Source: Loripinus fragilis (Eukaryota > Mollusca > Bivalvia > Lucinida > Lucinidae). From it: a stretch of 64,000 nucleotides of DNA. Below are positions 45,690 to 56,668 of the stretch, piece by piece; positions within the stretch are counted from its first letter, which is position 1, and every line of letters begins with the position of its first letter. The stretch spans positions 100,795,845 through 100,859,844 of the forward strand of contig OZ026514.1 in the NCBI GenBank assembly GCA_964019695.1, in the 5' to 3' direction. The position numbers and the translations under genes were made by a program. The notes beneath the pieces are model-generated. The model ran no database searches and had not been told where the DNA came from. It saw nothing but the letters and a program-made list of their open reading frames with translations.

Positions 45690-46690
45690 CTAAAATAGCA
45701 GGTAAAGTTAAATGCTCTCAGGTTTTTTCAGGGAAAACTGGCCACGCCCCCTGGTGGCCAGGCTTTTTGGCAGATCAAAGTCATTTCAGTTACTTTTGTA
45801 AAGTGTCACCAAGTGATCATTTCTGCTAAATGTGTTCAATCATTGCCACATGTTCCAGAGAAGATGTTTAAAACTATCTTACATAGGTCAAAGGATTTTC
45901 GGCCTTCTCTAGGGGCCAAATTTCGGCCCCATTTCCAATCGAAAATAGCCGCCTTTTTTCCCAATACCATATGTCTGTTTTTCCCAATTAAGAAAAGAAA
46001 AGAAAAAAAAACTTTTTTTTTAAGAGACCACTACTACATGTACTTATGAGAAACAATGAACCATATCAGAATGATACTTAAACACTTGTACTGAAGAAGT
46101 ATGCTTGACATAATACAATCTTAAAATAACTTGATTTTGAGGATATATTTTGCTACCCTTGCTATGTTCTATGTAGTTAATTTCTCCCAATTTTGATGTT
46201 AAGTCGATCATTTTTTCCATATTTTGGCCAGGGGCCTTTTCCCAAAATTTCCGGAAAAAGCCCTGAAAACTTACTGAAAAAAGAAAAACAAAATACTTTT
46301 CTTTAAATACTTTGCATTAATCTGACTGTTGATTATTATTAAAACCGAATATCAATTATCCAATAATGAAATGAATGTATTGAAAGAACCAATAGCAAGG
46401 TGATTCCATGAGTCAATTAGCTGACCTGAAATAGAGGTTAATGTCCATTTATTTAATGCCCTTGCTGTAATATGGCAGTCCCCAGATGTTTAGTTAAAGG
46501 CAATAAATATTGCTATAATTAACTTAGCAGATGAGGGAATGATCTATGAAAATTAAATAAGTACATAATGAAATATATTTATTTTTGATTTAGGTAAACT
46601 GTTCAAAATCATTAACATACACTTTAAGCTTTTATGTAGAAAATCACTCGGTGATCTTTTCTACCAAATTATTTTGAAAACTGACCATAG
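45690..46690. other. Intron with CACTGGTTTCAG-type repeats
   Basis: CCCCCTGGTGGCCAGGCTTT near 45750 belongs to a repeat also found at 46970-47110 and 48120-48440. The rest (46060-46690) is AT-rich with nothing recognised. Confidence 0.55.
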
Positions 46691-46711
46691 ATTTTAGAGA
46701 AGACCATTTGA

Positions 46712-46945
46712 GCCACGACATGAGATTTCCAACAATGTGGTGTGTGCGACCAGCAAAGCCTCAGATCAGCCTGCACATATGCACAGTCTGATCAGAGCCT
46801 TTACTAGTCACTTGAATATTCTATGAGTGGTAAGCTACTAACTGAACATGGTTTGAAGTTTCTCAGCTACAAAGGAGGCTGCACAAGATCCACTGAGTCA
46901 ACACTTGTCAAAATGCCACATGGTTGGAAATAATGTGCCACGGCT
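46712..46945. repeat. CCAACAATGTGG inverted-repeat element, copy 2
   Basis: GAGCCACGACATGAGATTTC at the left and CCACATGGTTGGAAATAATG at the right correspond to the copy at 23205-23443. Confidence 0.72.
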
Positions 46946-47119
46946 CATTTCTAAAGTCATTGTTATATGCCACATGCCCTGGCTGCCATGGTTTTTGACC
47001 GATCAAGTTTCTTTTAGCTATTTTTGTAGAGGGTCGCCTGGTGACCATTTCTGCCAAATTGCTAGCAATTCTGACCACTGGTTTCAGAGAAGTAGTTGTT
47101 TAAAGTTTTTTACACATTG

Positions 47120-47920
47120 GCATAGCTCCCATTAGGCAGTAACGCATGTGCTTAATAAAAATAGTAATGTCTTCGAAATTGACTTTGTAATTGAATGTTA
47201 GGAGAAAAATAACATAAGCTTCCAGCTTTTGTTCTAATCCTTTTACATTCTGTAACTTGTATATATTTGAGCCAAGATCTGACAAAAGGGACCTTCTGGC
47301 AATAAAAGTCAAAAGTGAGATATTTACAGAGAAAGAAAGACCCAGCTGTTGTGAGCAATTACAGAAAATTTAAAGAGATTATCTTTACAAATAACAAAGA
47401 TATGAGCGTTTAAACTCATATATATGATGCGTTTTAAACATGACGTCACTTAACGATGTTAATGACGTTCTGAAGTCAACGCCATTGTGTTAACATATGA
47501 CTCTAATACAAAGATTTCAAGAATGCCTCATGTTTCTGTAAATTTGATGTGTATGCAATTGCATAGACTGCACAAATAGCCCACATACGCACATCTCCTG
47601 TTTACAAAAGCATTTGAAATGAGGTATCCTGTTTTCAAGGAAATGTGTAGTCCATATGCACAGCTGTTGCCATGGCAACATACATTATACTTATCACTTA
47701 ATTTTATCAGAACTGTTTGCGCCTTTGATTGTATTACATGTTAGAAGCATTTTGAGTCTATTTTAAGAACATGCAAAATTTTGAAAATTTAGACATTTTT
47801 GAAATTTTGATTACACAAAAACTGCTTAAATGCCGAAGGACCCTTTTGTCATATCTGCGCTCATTTGTATGTGCATCTCACCAAGATGAAATAAAATATG
47901 TTTAAACTAAAAATAGTAAC
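47120..47920. other. Intron, nothing clearly recognised
   Basis: Short overlapping minus-strand frames near 47100-47360 lack splice support. TGGCATAGCTCCCATTA also occurs at 18661, suggesting an old shared repeat. Confidence 0.45.
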
Positions 47921-48099
47921 ATTCAAGGGAGGTCACTTAATGTGGCAAAAGTGATTTCCATGCCATAAGGAACTGCTCTTAAAGGAAAGAATTCGCTCCC
48001 TCTGGGAGCAAATTCTTTCCTTTAAGAGAAGTTCCCATTATGAAAAGGAAAGCAATTGAAGAGAATAACTGCTTGATCCAGTAGTCTCGCTTTGATGTG

Positions 48100-48480
48100 C
48101 ATATTTTTTTTAACATTCTGGCTATGCCATTGTTACATAGGTACATAAGGGACACTGGCCAAGCCCCCTGGCAGCCAGGCTTTTAGATAGATCAAATTCA
48201 TTTAAGCTTCTTTTTTTTTTGAAAGTCATCCAGTGACCATTTCTACCAAATTTTTTGAGTTCTGACCACTGGTTTCAGCAAAGATTTTTTCAGGATAAGC
48301 CACACCCCCTGGTGGCCATGCTTTTTATTTATTAAATTTCTTTTAAATTTTTTGCAGAGGGTCACCTATTGACCATTTCTGCCAAAGCGTTTTTAATTCT
48401 GACCACTGGTTTCAGGAGATGTTTAAAGTTTCTTACATGGGTACATATGAGAAACTGACCTGGTCACGGGTGGGGGAGAG
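48100..48480. repeat. CACTGGTTTCAG tandem repeat
   Basis: Two units with CCCCCTGG.GGCCA, GTGACCATTTCTACCAAA-type and TCTGACCACTGGTTTCAG motifs. Confidence 0.7.
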
Positions 48481-48552
48481 GGGGTGGGGGGGGGATAATA
48501 TGCACTTCGAAAATGTTAAAAACATTAACCCATGAGAGTATATTTATCTTTC

Positions 48553-51028
48553 AGGAATGGTAACAGTCCAAGATTCTCAATCAGGAAAACCTTTCAGGTC
48601 AATCCTGAACTTGGCCAAAAATGTTCAGAAATCACCAATTAAATGTTTAAAAGAACATTACATCCATAGAAAGCAATCAGTTTATGCTTATCTTATAGTA
48701 AATATCTGATTAAAAGATCATGATAGATTTACCCAGGAGACACACGACCAGAGTTTAAAATGTGGGTAGGAGCTTCAAAGTCAGTGTTTGTTTTAGTGTC
48801 AAATATCTGTCAACATCAATTTGATAGCAAGACTCTCAGTTGTTAAAATAACAATCTGCATCCTGCATTGTGACAAGCATTTTTACAAATCTACACCAGA
48901 AAGCTTAATTAATGTTTAGCCAGCAATATTTTTTTTTCTTAAAATGCATTTCTAGTCTGCTGCGAACATTCAAATGCACTTCAGACTAGATTTTTCATGG
49001 AGATTTCTTTTCATGGAAGACAATGTTACGAGGAAGCAGTCTGATCTGGGTCCATATTGTTTGCAATATAAGCTACATAAGAACATCAACAGACTAGGGA
49101 AGCAGACGATAAGTGCCTAAATAATGGTTCATTTGAAAAAAAAGTTAAATTATGCGAACGGCATAACAGTAAATTTAATTTATGTGTGTTTTGTAAAACA
49201 AATGTGTAAGCTTTCAACCAAATTAGGTGGCAGCACAACTGCCACCCCTTATAATATGAACTAACACTTATTTTTGTGCAATAAACAATCTACAGTAAAA
49301 CATTTTCCAGTGATTACTACCTGTAATTAGGTGGCAACTGAACTGCCACCCCTTATGGTATAAACTTACATTTATTTTTGTGCCATAAATAATCTACGGT
49401 GAAACATTTTTCAATGAAAAGTCCTTATCATTTCTACCTGAAATATGGTGGCAGCTGAACTGCCACACCTTATGGTATAAACTTTCACTTATTTTTGTGC
49501 AATAAACAATCTGCGGTAAGACATTTCCTTTGATAAGTCCTTAATATTTGTACCTGTAATATGGTAGCCAGCTGAACTGCCTCCCCATATGGTATAAACT
49601 TACACATATTTTTGTGCAATAAACAATCTGCGGTAAAATATTTTCTAGAGATAAGTCCTAAACATTTCTACCTGTAGTTAGGTGGCAGCTGAACTGCCAC
49701 TCCTTATGGTATAAACTTGCAATAAACAATCTGAGGTAAAACATTTTCCAGTGATACGTCCTTAATATTACTACCTGTAATTAGGTGGCAACTGAACTGC
49801 CGTCTCTTATGGTATAAACTTACATATATTTTTATGCAATAAACAATCTGCGGTGAAACATTTTTTCAAAGACAAGTCCTTATTATTTCTACCTGAAATA
49901 TGGTAGCAGTTGAACTGCCGCCCCTTATGGTATAAACTTACGCTTATTTTTGTGCATTGAACAATATGGGGTAAAACATTTTCCAATGATAAGTCCTTAA
50001 CATTTATACCCGAAGTTAGGTGGCAGCTGATTTGCCTATCCTTATGGTATAAACTTACACTTTAATAGGATAAATTTCAGAATTTGGTGACAGCAGAACT
50101 GCAACTATATTATCCTTGTGTAACATTACAATTGCTTTAAAAGCTATTTTTATTCGATTGTCACGATCTAGATTACACCAACAACAATAACAGGTAGAAA
50201 TGGTAAGGATTTATCGCTAATAAGTGTAAGTTTATACCAAAAGGGATGGCAGGTCAGCTGCCACCAAATAACAGGTAGAGATGTTAAGGATTTATCACCT
50301 GAAAATGTTTACCTCGTATTGTTTTAGTACGAAAACAAGTGTAAGTTTATACCAAAAGGGATGGCAGTTCAGCTGCCACCTAATAACAGGTAGAAACTTT
50401 AAGGATTTATCGCCGGAAAATGTATTAACTCATATTGTTTTAGTACGGTAATAGTGGCAAGTCTATACCAATAAGGATGGCAGTTCAGCTGCCACCTAAT
50501 AATAGGTAGAAATGTGAAGGATTTATCGCCGGGAAATGTTAACCTTCTATTGTTTTAGTATAAATATATACATGTTATTAGGTAGCAGCTGAACTGCCAT
50601 CTCTTTTGGTATAAACTTACACTTATTTTCGTACTAAAGCTGAGATAAAAAAAATCCAGTGACCAATGCTTAACATCTCTACCTGTTATTGTTGTTGCTG
50701 TGATCTATATTGTGACAATGGAATAAAGCATAGCTTTTATACCAATTATTTTATGTGATAAGCATTATAAGTTCCAGTTTCCCAGGGAGAACACTGTATA
50801 AACAATTATTCTTGCAATTTTGAAGAGCAGTTGACATAAATAAACAGTTGCTGCTGTGGAGATGGATTTAATGTTAATTGACTTACTAGAATCTAGTAAG
50901 GCAAATGTTCTCTGTCCTATGGGTAGGTTCTGATAACAAATTACAGCAATAATAAGTTTGATCTTATATGCAAAATGCATGAGTGCTCAATCAGGAAATC
51001 CTGATTAAACCTGAACTTTATCACCACT
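48553..51028. mobile_element. AGGGGT MITE split by a 2.2-kb insertion
   Basis: The left half (48553-48726) and right half (50927-51028) together match the intact MITE at 44996-45270. They break at CATGATAG / GTTCTG, with TAG repeated at both junctions. The outer flanks share ATCTTT, which looks like the MITE's own target duplication. The 3' end lies 9 nt from the exon at 51038. The insert (48727-50926) holds the satellite array. Confidence 0.82.
49205..50720. repeat. ~115-bp palindromic satellite, both orientations
   Basis: About nine plus-orientation units (49215-50090) are followed by about three inverted units (50180-50560) and one more plus unit (50575-50690). Each has GGTGGCAGCTGAACTGCCAC (self-complementary), TATGGTATAAACTTACACTT and GTGCAATAAACAATCTGCGG. 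The inverted block is itself bracketed by inverted CAACAACAATAACAGGTAGA at 50180 and its complement at 50690. Confidence 0.9.
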
Positions 51029-51037
51029 GATCTTTAC

Positions 51038-51142
51038 CTCTAGAGCTAGATCTGTCCGGCCACCATCAGCAAATATGCATATAATATCACAAGCCTCATT
51101 AAGGCCCATAGGAAGGTTAGCACTGTGAGCTTCTGCCAGCAC
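51038..51142 (-). CDS. LRPPRC: LRPPRC-like exon 6 of window
   Basis: This 105-nt exon is phase 0 on both sides, with acceptor TTCAG and donor GTAAAG. It encodes 35 residues beginning VLAEAHSANLP and ending DGGRTDLALE. It continues the PPR superhelix directly into the next exon (ALE then VFELL). The donor is remarkable: a MITE ends 9 nt into the intron and its target duplication overlaps the donor. Confidence 0.88.
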
Positions 51143-51188
51143 CTGAATGGACAAACAGAAAAGCATAAATAAGTATGCACGAAAAAGC

Positions 51189-51375
51189 ACAGGTTTAGAT
51201 AAAAGAAGGTTTTCAGCGTAAAATTGTAAATATTTTCTTACCCAAACATTTTAGCATATGTTTTAGGCGCTCAAAAGAACCTTCTCATTGAGACGGTTCT
51301 TTTAAGTACCCACAACATATGTTTTGGTTGAGAAATAAGAAAATTATTTTTCTGTTACGCACTCTTAACTAAAGT
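51189..51375. repeat. GAGACGGTTC palindrome MITE, copy
   Basis: Central CTCATTGAGACGGTTCTTTT with the GGTGGGTACTTAAAAG-type arm and outer CACAGGTTTAG end, about 45 nt upstream of the exon ending at 51142. Confidence 0.85.
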
Positions 51376-51489
51376 CCTGATAAGTATGCATGAATAAGTA
51401 AGCATGAATAACTCATAATGATGTTACTTTTAGAGAGTCGATGTGTAGCTTAATAAGTGCTGTCAAGTGATGCACAAGAGTGACCAGGT

Positions 51490-52380
51490 CCCGAGGTTAT
51501 AAAACTATTTTCATACTCAATTCTCAGCTGAGTACAAATTTATCCTGCTCATAAATGTTAAAATGTCAATAATTGTTGGGCTCATAAATGTTAAAATGCC
51601 AACAAAACTGTTGGCATTTTAACATTTATAAGCATGATAAATACAACATCTGAGAGACTTAAGGAAAAAACTTCTTTATTTGTCGGTATTTTAGTTTTTA
51701 TGAGCAGCTGAAAGGGGTACGTGCATTAAGGGCCTTATTTGGCCCCCTTTGGAGCCAAAAACTGAAAATTGATTTTCACCAATTTCTTTTGATTGGTTTA
51801 TTAGAAGAATAACTGAAGTGTACTTTTTTTTGCATTTATTTAAATTTTACCATTGCTATGGTAACAAAAATGGCCGACAAAATAGGCTTACAATAGTGTA
51901 ATTGCAATTTTGAACCAAAATTAAGGCTTTTGGAGACCGATTTTTTAACAATTAGATATCAGCACAGCTAAATACCAAAAAATTCTTTTAATATGTTAAG
52001 TATCTCATCATCAGTTAAAATTGTTAATTTCTCTGTCAAACGTCTCAAATTTGCTCCAAAATGGCCACTTTTCTATTTTCAGCCTATTTTGGTGGCCATT
52101 CTTTGTTACCATAGCAATGGTAAAAGTCAAAATAATTCGATACTTTTACACTTTGGCTATTGTTCAAATAAACTAACAAGAAGAAATTGGTGAATTTTTT
52201 TTGTTATATTTTAGCCTCATAGGGGGGAGGGGGCCAAAAAGCCCCTTAATGCACGAAGCTCTTTTGTACTTAGTTGAGTTGACCTCGGGGCCAGGCCCTG
52301 ATCTTATAAAGCTTCCTTCATACTCAACTCAGCTGAGCATGAAGTTTTCGTAGCTCATTAAACTTAACTATAATAACAAA
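51490..52380. repeat. Nested MITEs: CAACAATTGTTGGC and TTAAGGGGCT families
   Basis: A GACCTCGGGGCC/GTCCCGAGGTTAT-ended MITE (51490 to 52380) is interrupted by a 545-bp quasi-palindromic element (51715-52258, CATTAAGGGCC / GGGGCCAAAAAGCCCCTTAA). Half of the outer MITE resumes after it. Confidence 0.78.
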
Positions 52381-52597
52381 AGGGAGGTCATTTTGAATAA
52401 CAGCATATTAATTCTAAAAACGTTTTATTTTTACGAGCTATTCTCTTTTTTCACTTTGCCGAATTCCTAAATACGGTAGTTTTTTCAACCAGAAGATTGG
52501 CATATCTTTGCCAGTGTTTCACTGACTTATATATAATAACTAGAAAATTCATATTGTTTGTTTCAACTTTGTTTTATGCTTTATTACCGACTCAACA

Positions 52598-52735
52598 TTT
52601 TCAGTAATACTTTCCAAGGTTGAACCAGTACTGACCAATCAAGATCAAATGTCTTGCTCAAGTTAGGATCAAACCTCTGGCCTCTTGGTCACAAGTTTGA
52701 CACTCTACCACTTCAGTTATGGTACTCCCTCAAAT
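52598..52735 (-). repeat. SINE family 1, diverged copy
   Basis: Minus-strand copy lacking the 3' tail beyond AACCAGTACT; the head is weakly conserved. Confidence 0.65.
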
Positions 52736-52769
52736 TTGGGGGGTGGGGTGGGGGGCTATGTATACCACA

Positions 52770-53270
52770 GGGTTCATACACGAAAGTATGAGTAAAATTC
52801 AAGGACTTTTCAAGGACTTCTAAAAGCTTCTCCAACAGTTTTCAAGGACTAAAAGTTAATGAAAAATACTGATCTAAATGTTAAAATTCTACATCAGAAA
52901 TGCTAGACTGAGATAATGAAGACATTAGTACTGGTAAATTAGCATAAAATTGTTGTGCCTATATTTGGTGCAGCATATGCTGCACCAAATAAAGGCACAA
53001 CAATTTTATACTGATTTAGGTCTATATCTACAGAGCTAAGTCCTACAGAAAAAAGTAGAATTCAAGGACTTTTCAAGGCTTTTGAGTGATTTTCCAGTAC
53101 TTTTCAAGGCAGATTTACCGGGCCGCGTAGCGCAGTCGGCATAACAATTTTATACTGATTTAGGGCTCTATCAACAGAGCTAAGTCCTACAGAAAATAGT
53201 AGAATACAAGGACTTTTCAACGCTTTTGAGTAATTTTGCAGTACTTATCAAGCCTGTGCGAACCCTGGGT
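52770..53270. repeat. CAAGGACTTTTCAAGG MITE with internal duplication
   Basis: A full copy (central GGTGCAGCATATGCTGCACC) whose right arm is partly repeated: after GGCAGATTTACC the sequence carries GGGCCGCGTAGCGCAGTCGG and then resumes within the arm at ATAACAATTTTATACTGATT. Confidence 0.85.
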
Positions 53271-53286
53271 ACTCCCTCAAATTTGG

Positions 53287-53294
53287 AGGTGTGT

Positions 53295-53325
<31 letters not shown>

Positions 53326-53330
53326 GGGCT
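53287..53330. repeat. GT microsatellite and G tract
   Basis: (GT)n followed by about 21 G, between the MITE and the exon donor at 53353. Confidence 0.95.
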
Positions 53331-53353
53331 ATGTATACCAGTAATTAGATTAC

Positions 53354-53441
53354 CTTCTTCACCATGTCCAGATCTAATCTTTCAGCATACCCCTTCATCA
53401 GGTTGCGGTAGGATGTCATACCAGGTTCCAGATTACACGAA
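53354..53441 (-). CDS. LRPPRC: LRPPRC-like exon 5 of window (PPR)
   Basis: This 88-nt exon has acceptor TATCAG and donor GTAATC. One base completes a split serine and is followed by 29 codons. The peptide includes LEPGMTSYRNLMKGYAERL, a textbook PPR first helix, corresponding to the LRPPRC segment IEPG..TYLALLNAYAEKG. The intron on its 3' side starts with a CA/GT run and a long G tract (53287-53327). Confidence 0.9.
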
Positions 53442-53589
53442 CTGATAATAAAGAAATTATGAGACAGTCCATTACAAAACCTACAGACTGGTTCATTCCC
53501 CAGCAAAGAATCAGATCAGCCTTGGCAGATTCTGATCAGAATCTTAGCTGGCGGCATGACTTAATATTCACAGCATAAAAATTTGGCGA

Positions 53590-53645
53590 TTTTAAAAGCC
53601 TGCCAGAATTAAACTACGCAGATATGCGTAGTTTAATTCTGGCAG
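53590..53645. repeat. Perfect hairpin (AGAATTAAACTACGCA)
   Basis: GCCAGAATTAAACTACGCAG, an AT centre and its exact inverse; it is surrounded by degraded GATCAGA motifs of the CAGTTTGGATCC family. Confidence 0.8.
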
Positions 53646-53944
53646 TTTCTCAATTTAATGCCAGGGGTCAAAAATCCCACCCGTAAGCTCGTAATTACAA
53701 GTGAAATCTAGAAAGGACGAGTAATTCTTCTCAAGGCACTCGTCCAGAGGATGAGTGCTTTGGAAAGAATTACATGAGGAAGTCATATTACATATTACTC
53801 CCTTATGTTCTTTATTGCAAACACTTTAAAGGACAAGTGTATGTGTTTGCAGGACAAGTAAAAATTGTAAGTCACTCGTCCTGCAGGACAAATGCAATAT
53901 TTAAATATTTTTGTCCCCTGAATGTACTTTAAAGTTATTTTCTA

Positions 53945-54070
53945 TTCTCATATGGGCTACTCATAAAGGAAAGAATATGCTCCCCAATATTCTGGGAGCA
54001 TATTCTATCAACAATATTCCGGGAGCATATTCTTTCCTTTATGGGGAGTCTATTCTTTCCTTTAGTAGTA
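53945..54070. repeat. GGAAAGAATATGCTCCC palindrome MITE
   Basis: Contains the arms TAAAGGAAAGAATATGCTCC and an internal duplication of GGGAGCATATTCT. Confidence 0.8.
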
Positions 54071-54604
54071 ACCCTTTTTAAGACGTAGTCTGATCTACGT
54101 TGAAGCATACTCAAATTGGTTTTGACGATACAGATACCAACATTCTAAGGATGTGTGTCCATTTAACTGAATTCTAAATTGTATTTCGGGGTCTCATATT
54201 TTGGTGATTTTTGTCTAGAAATTTCCACCAATAACTCCCAATAAAATAAACTGGAGCATCTTCAGACTTTTTTCAAAATTAACTTTTTTTTTTAAATTCT
54301 TTCAGGAGCACTTTCAGGGCAGTGTTTGAGTTTTAATGGGTCCATGGGACCCGGGGTATCATCAAAAGTTGAGCCCCATGCAAAGTTTTTGTAATGTTAA
54401 CACTATGAAAATGAGTAGGACTATCATTTTTTTGCTTTGTTTTGATTTTATATGTCCCACTTGCCAATTTTTCAGTCATTTCAGGCTAGATCTTCTTATC
54501 TTAGAGTAGCATCATATGAATTAAAAGCTTTTTTTTCCATTTCAGAAACCACTTTACATTTGCCAGAAATCAAAACAATCCTGCTCTCTGGGAAGATGTT
54601 GTCA

Positions 54605-54765
54605 AAAAGGCAAGGCAAGGTAAGGTAAGGTAAGGTAAGGCAAGGCAAGGCAAGACAAGGCCAGGCCAGGCCAGGCCAGGCCAGGCCAGGCCAGGCCAGG
54701 CCAGGCAAGGCAAGGCAAGGCAAAGCCAGGCCAGGCCAGGCAAGGTAAAGTAAAGTAAGTAAGTG
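54605..54765. repeat. Pentanucleotide array AAGGC/AAGGT/CCAGG
   Basis: About 30 pentamers change in blocks from AAGGC/AAGGT to CCAGG and back. The minus-strand frame that reads LAWPG repeats is a by-product. Confidence 0.95.
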
Positions 54766-54976
54766 ATCTTTATTTAAAATGGGTGACAACATTTAGCAGC
54801 ACAGCTGATCTTACATGAGGGGCTCAAAATAAAATGTACACAGACAAAAACAGAATAAATTCACACAAACTATCAAAATAAAAATTGTTAACCCTTGTGC
54901 TGTTAAGCAAATCATTCCCTAAGCTTATAGCTATCTATAGGTCTGTATTGTTCACTCAGACATATTATATCTGTAA

Positions 54977-55310
54977 TAGAGGATCTTACAGGAGTGCTCA
55001 ATCGACATGTTTTATTGAATTTATTAAACAAGTTGAGGAAAAGAGATTAAATGTGAGGCTTGCCAAGCATTTTATCTCTTTTTTGCAACTAGTTTAATAA
55101 ATGCAATCAAACAAGAGCATGAATGTTAGATTCTATTTATCATATGGCATTAAGATTACTTTGAAATCTCATTTCTGTCGTAAAACATTATAATTTTGTC
55201 ATTATGTATGCAATGTTGTTATGGACGCCATAATGTTTCCTGAAATTCTAGTGGTTTATAGATTTTATTGCATGACCTTATTTCACTCCCAGACTCAATG
55301 TCATATGATA
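54977..55310 (+). repeat. 340-bp hairpin MITE, copy 3
   Basis: Same orientation as 660-1000 (GAGGATCTTACAGGAGTGCT to CATATGATAA), more diverged. Confidence 0.8.
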
Positions 55311-55349
55311 ATATTTCTTAAAAAGTTGATTAAGGTAAAAATACAAACC

Positions 55350-55388
55350 TCATATTTTTAAGCAGTTCTTCAGCTGTTGCCATTTCTC
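55350..55388 (-). CDS. LRPPRC: LRPPRC-like micro-exon 4 of window (PPR)
   Basis: This is a 39-nt micro-exon with acceptor CTTGTAG and a weak donor GTTTGT. It completes a split glycine and continues with EMATAEELLKNM, the second PPR helix, before two bases of a split serine. Two AG dinucleotides stand side by side at the acceptor, so the 5' edge could be off by a base or two; the given edge keeps the PPR length and the frame. The acceptor is the first member of a 31-bp tandem array that extends away from the exon. Confidence 0.75.
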   Translation of the reverse strand, partial: EKWQQLKNCLKI

Positions 55389-55545
55389 TACAAGATAGAT
55401 AACTCTAGGTTAATTTCTTTACAGGACAGACAACTCTACATTAATTTCTTTACAGGACAGATAACTCTATGTTAATTTCTTTAAATGACAGATAACTCTA
55501 TGTTAATTTCTTTACAAGACAGATAACTCTATGTTAACTTTGAAT
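55385..55545. repeat. 31-bp tandem array at exon 4 acceptor
   Basis: Five units of AGATAACTCTATGTTAATTT plus CTTTACAAGAC. On the minus strand each has the same pyrimidine tract as the splice acceptor of the micro-exon; only the exon-proximal unit has TAG at the splice position. Confidence 0.9.
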
Positions 55546-55639
55546 ACTGGGTGATTTGCATGTTTTTTTCATTATCTCTGTATCTTTTTCAAAATTAATA
55601 TTTATAATCAGTCAGGAATACCATCAGTGTCAAACATTT

Positions 55640-55695
55640 TGGATCCAGACCAATCCAGATCTGGGTTCGAACTGTTTGCTAAGGTTATCAGCAAA
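55640..55695. repeat. CAGTTTGGATCC-type MITE, short copy
   Basis: CATTTTGGATCCAGACCA / AGATCTGGGTTCGAACTGTT, followed by CAGCAAACAACA. Confidence 0.7.
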
Positions 55696-55894
55696 CAACA
55701 CATGTCGCCACCAGCAGGCCCAGATGTTTTGTTTTGTTTTGTTTTTTATAAAATATAAGTAAAATGGTGATCCAGAGGATTTTCTCACAATCAGTATTGG
55801 GGCACAAATTTGACCCCATTCCCAATAAACGGAGCAATTTGATTCCCAATGTCATGCCCTGTTTGTCTATACCTTTATGCCAGGCAATAAGTGT

Positions 55895-56218
55895 TTGAAA
55901 TTTTAGAACATTTCTTCAGCAGCAGTCTGATCTGCGTCTGCCATGTTTGTCTAGATTTTTATGGCTGGCAATTAGTGTTCGAAATTTTAGAACATTTACC
56001 ATACCAAAATCTCATGAACTGGCTCATGTTATCCGAGGTTATTCTAAAAGTAACTCAGGACTTGTTTTTATTTCTCAACCAAAACATATGTTGTGGGTAC
56101 TCAAAAGAACCGTCTCAATGAGACGGTTCTTTTGAGCACCCAAAACATATGCTAAAAGCTATTGGTAAGAAAATATTTTAAATTTTATGTTGAAAATTTG
56201 TCTTTCTCTAAACCTGTG
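55895..56218. repeat. TTAGAACATTT element and GAGACGGTTC MITE
   Basis: A short relative of the 12.5-kb TIR element (duplicate GAAATTTTAGAACATTT ends, 55895-56005) is followed by a full GAGACGGTTC palindrome MITE that ends beside the exon donor at 56226. Confidence 0.75.
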
Positions 56219-56226
56219 TAACTTAC

Positions 56227-56313
56227 CCATTCTTGCAATATCCTCTTATTAAACTGTTGTACAGCTGCATAGTGACAGGATAATCTAGATTCTTCATTTT
56301 CTCTAGTAAAGTA
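56227..56313 (-). CDS. LRPPRC: LRPPRC-like exon 3 of window (PPR)
   Basis: This 87-nt exon has acceptor TTTCAG and donor GTAAGT. It completes the split serine, adds 28 codons (residues 64-91), and ends with two bases of a glycine codon. It encodes the second helix of one PPR motif (LLEKMKNLDYP) and the first helix of the next (YNSLIRGYCKNG). A MITE of the GAGACGGTTC palindrome family ends within about 10 nt of the donor. Confidence 0.9.
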
Positions 56314-56343
56314 CTGAAATACAATCATAAAGGTAAGGTACTG

Positions 56344-56668
56344 GGCCCCGTAGCGCAGTCAGTAACGTGTCTGGCAACAGATTCGAGTCTGAGTGCAGAT
56401 CCAGGGGTCCCGAGTTTGATCCCAGCCAGGTCCCATACTTTTGTGGAGATTGATCATGAAATAATTTCTAGGGTCATTCTCCTCCCTGCTGCTGAATCAT
56501 TCAAGAAGGGTTGTTGTCAGTTACAAGTGAAAGTATGTGCACAAAGTACTGGTTAACCGCTTGTTCAAGCCTGTCCAGGAAAAAGTGTGGTTAGGTGACC
56601 GTCTCGAAATGACCATAGCTGTTGACTTGGGACATAAAGCAACAAAGCAAACAAACAAAACAATAAAG
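56344..56668 (+). repeat. SINE family 2, full plus-strand copy
   Basis: CCGTAGCGCAGTCAGTAACG head (A box), GAGTTTGATCCCAGC B-box region, body CATACTTTTGTGGAGATTGA, and tail GCTGTTGACTTGGGACATAA then AAACAAAC. Confidence 0.9.

Noticed and set aside
49205..50720. CRISPR-like array of regular repeats
   Set aside because: Units adjoin without unique spacers, occur in both orientations, and lie in a eukaryotic intron.
54496..54792. 98-codon minus-strand frame with LAWPGLA repeats
   Set aside because: It is the translation of the AAGGC/CCAGG pentamer array.
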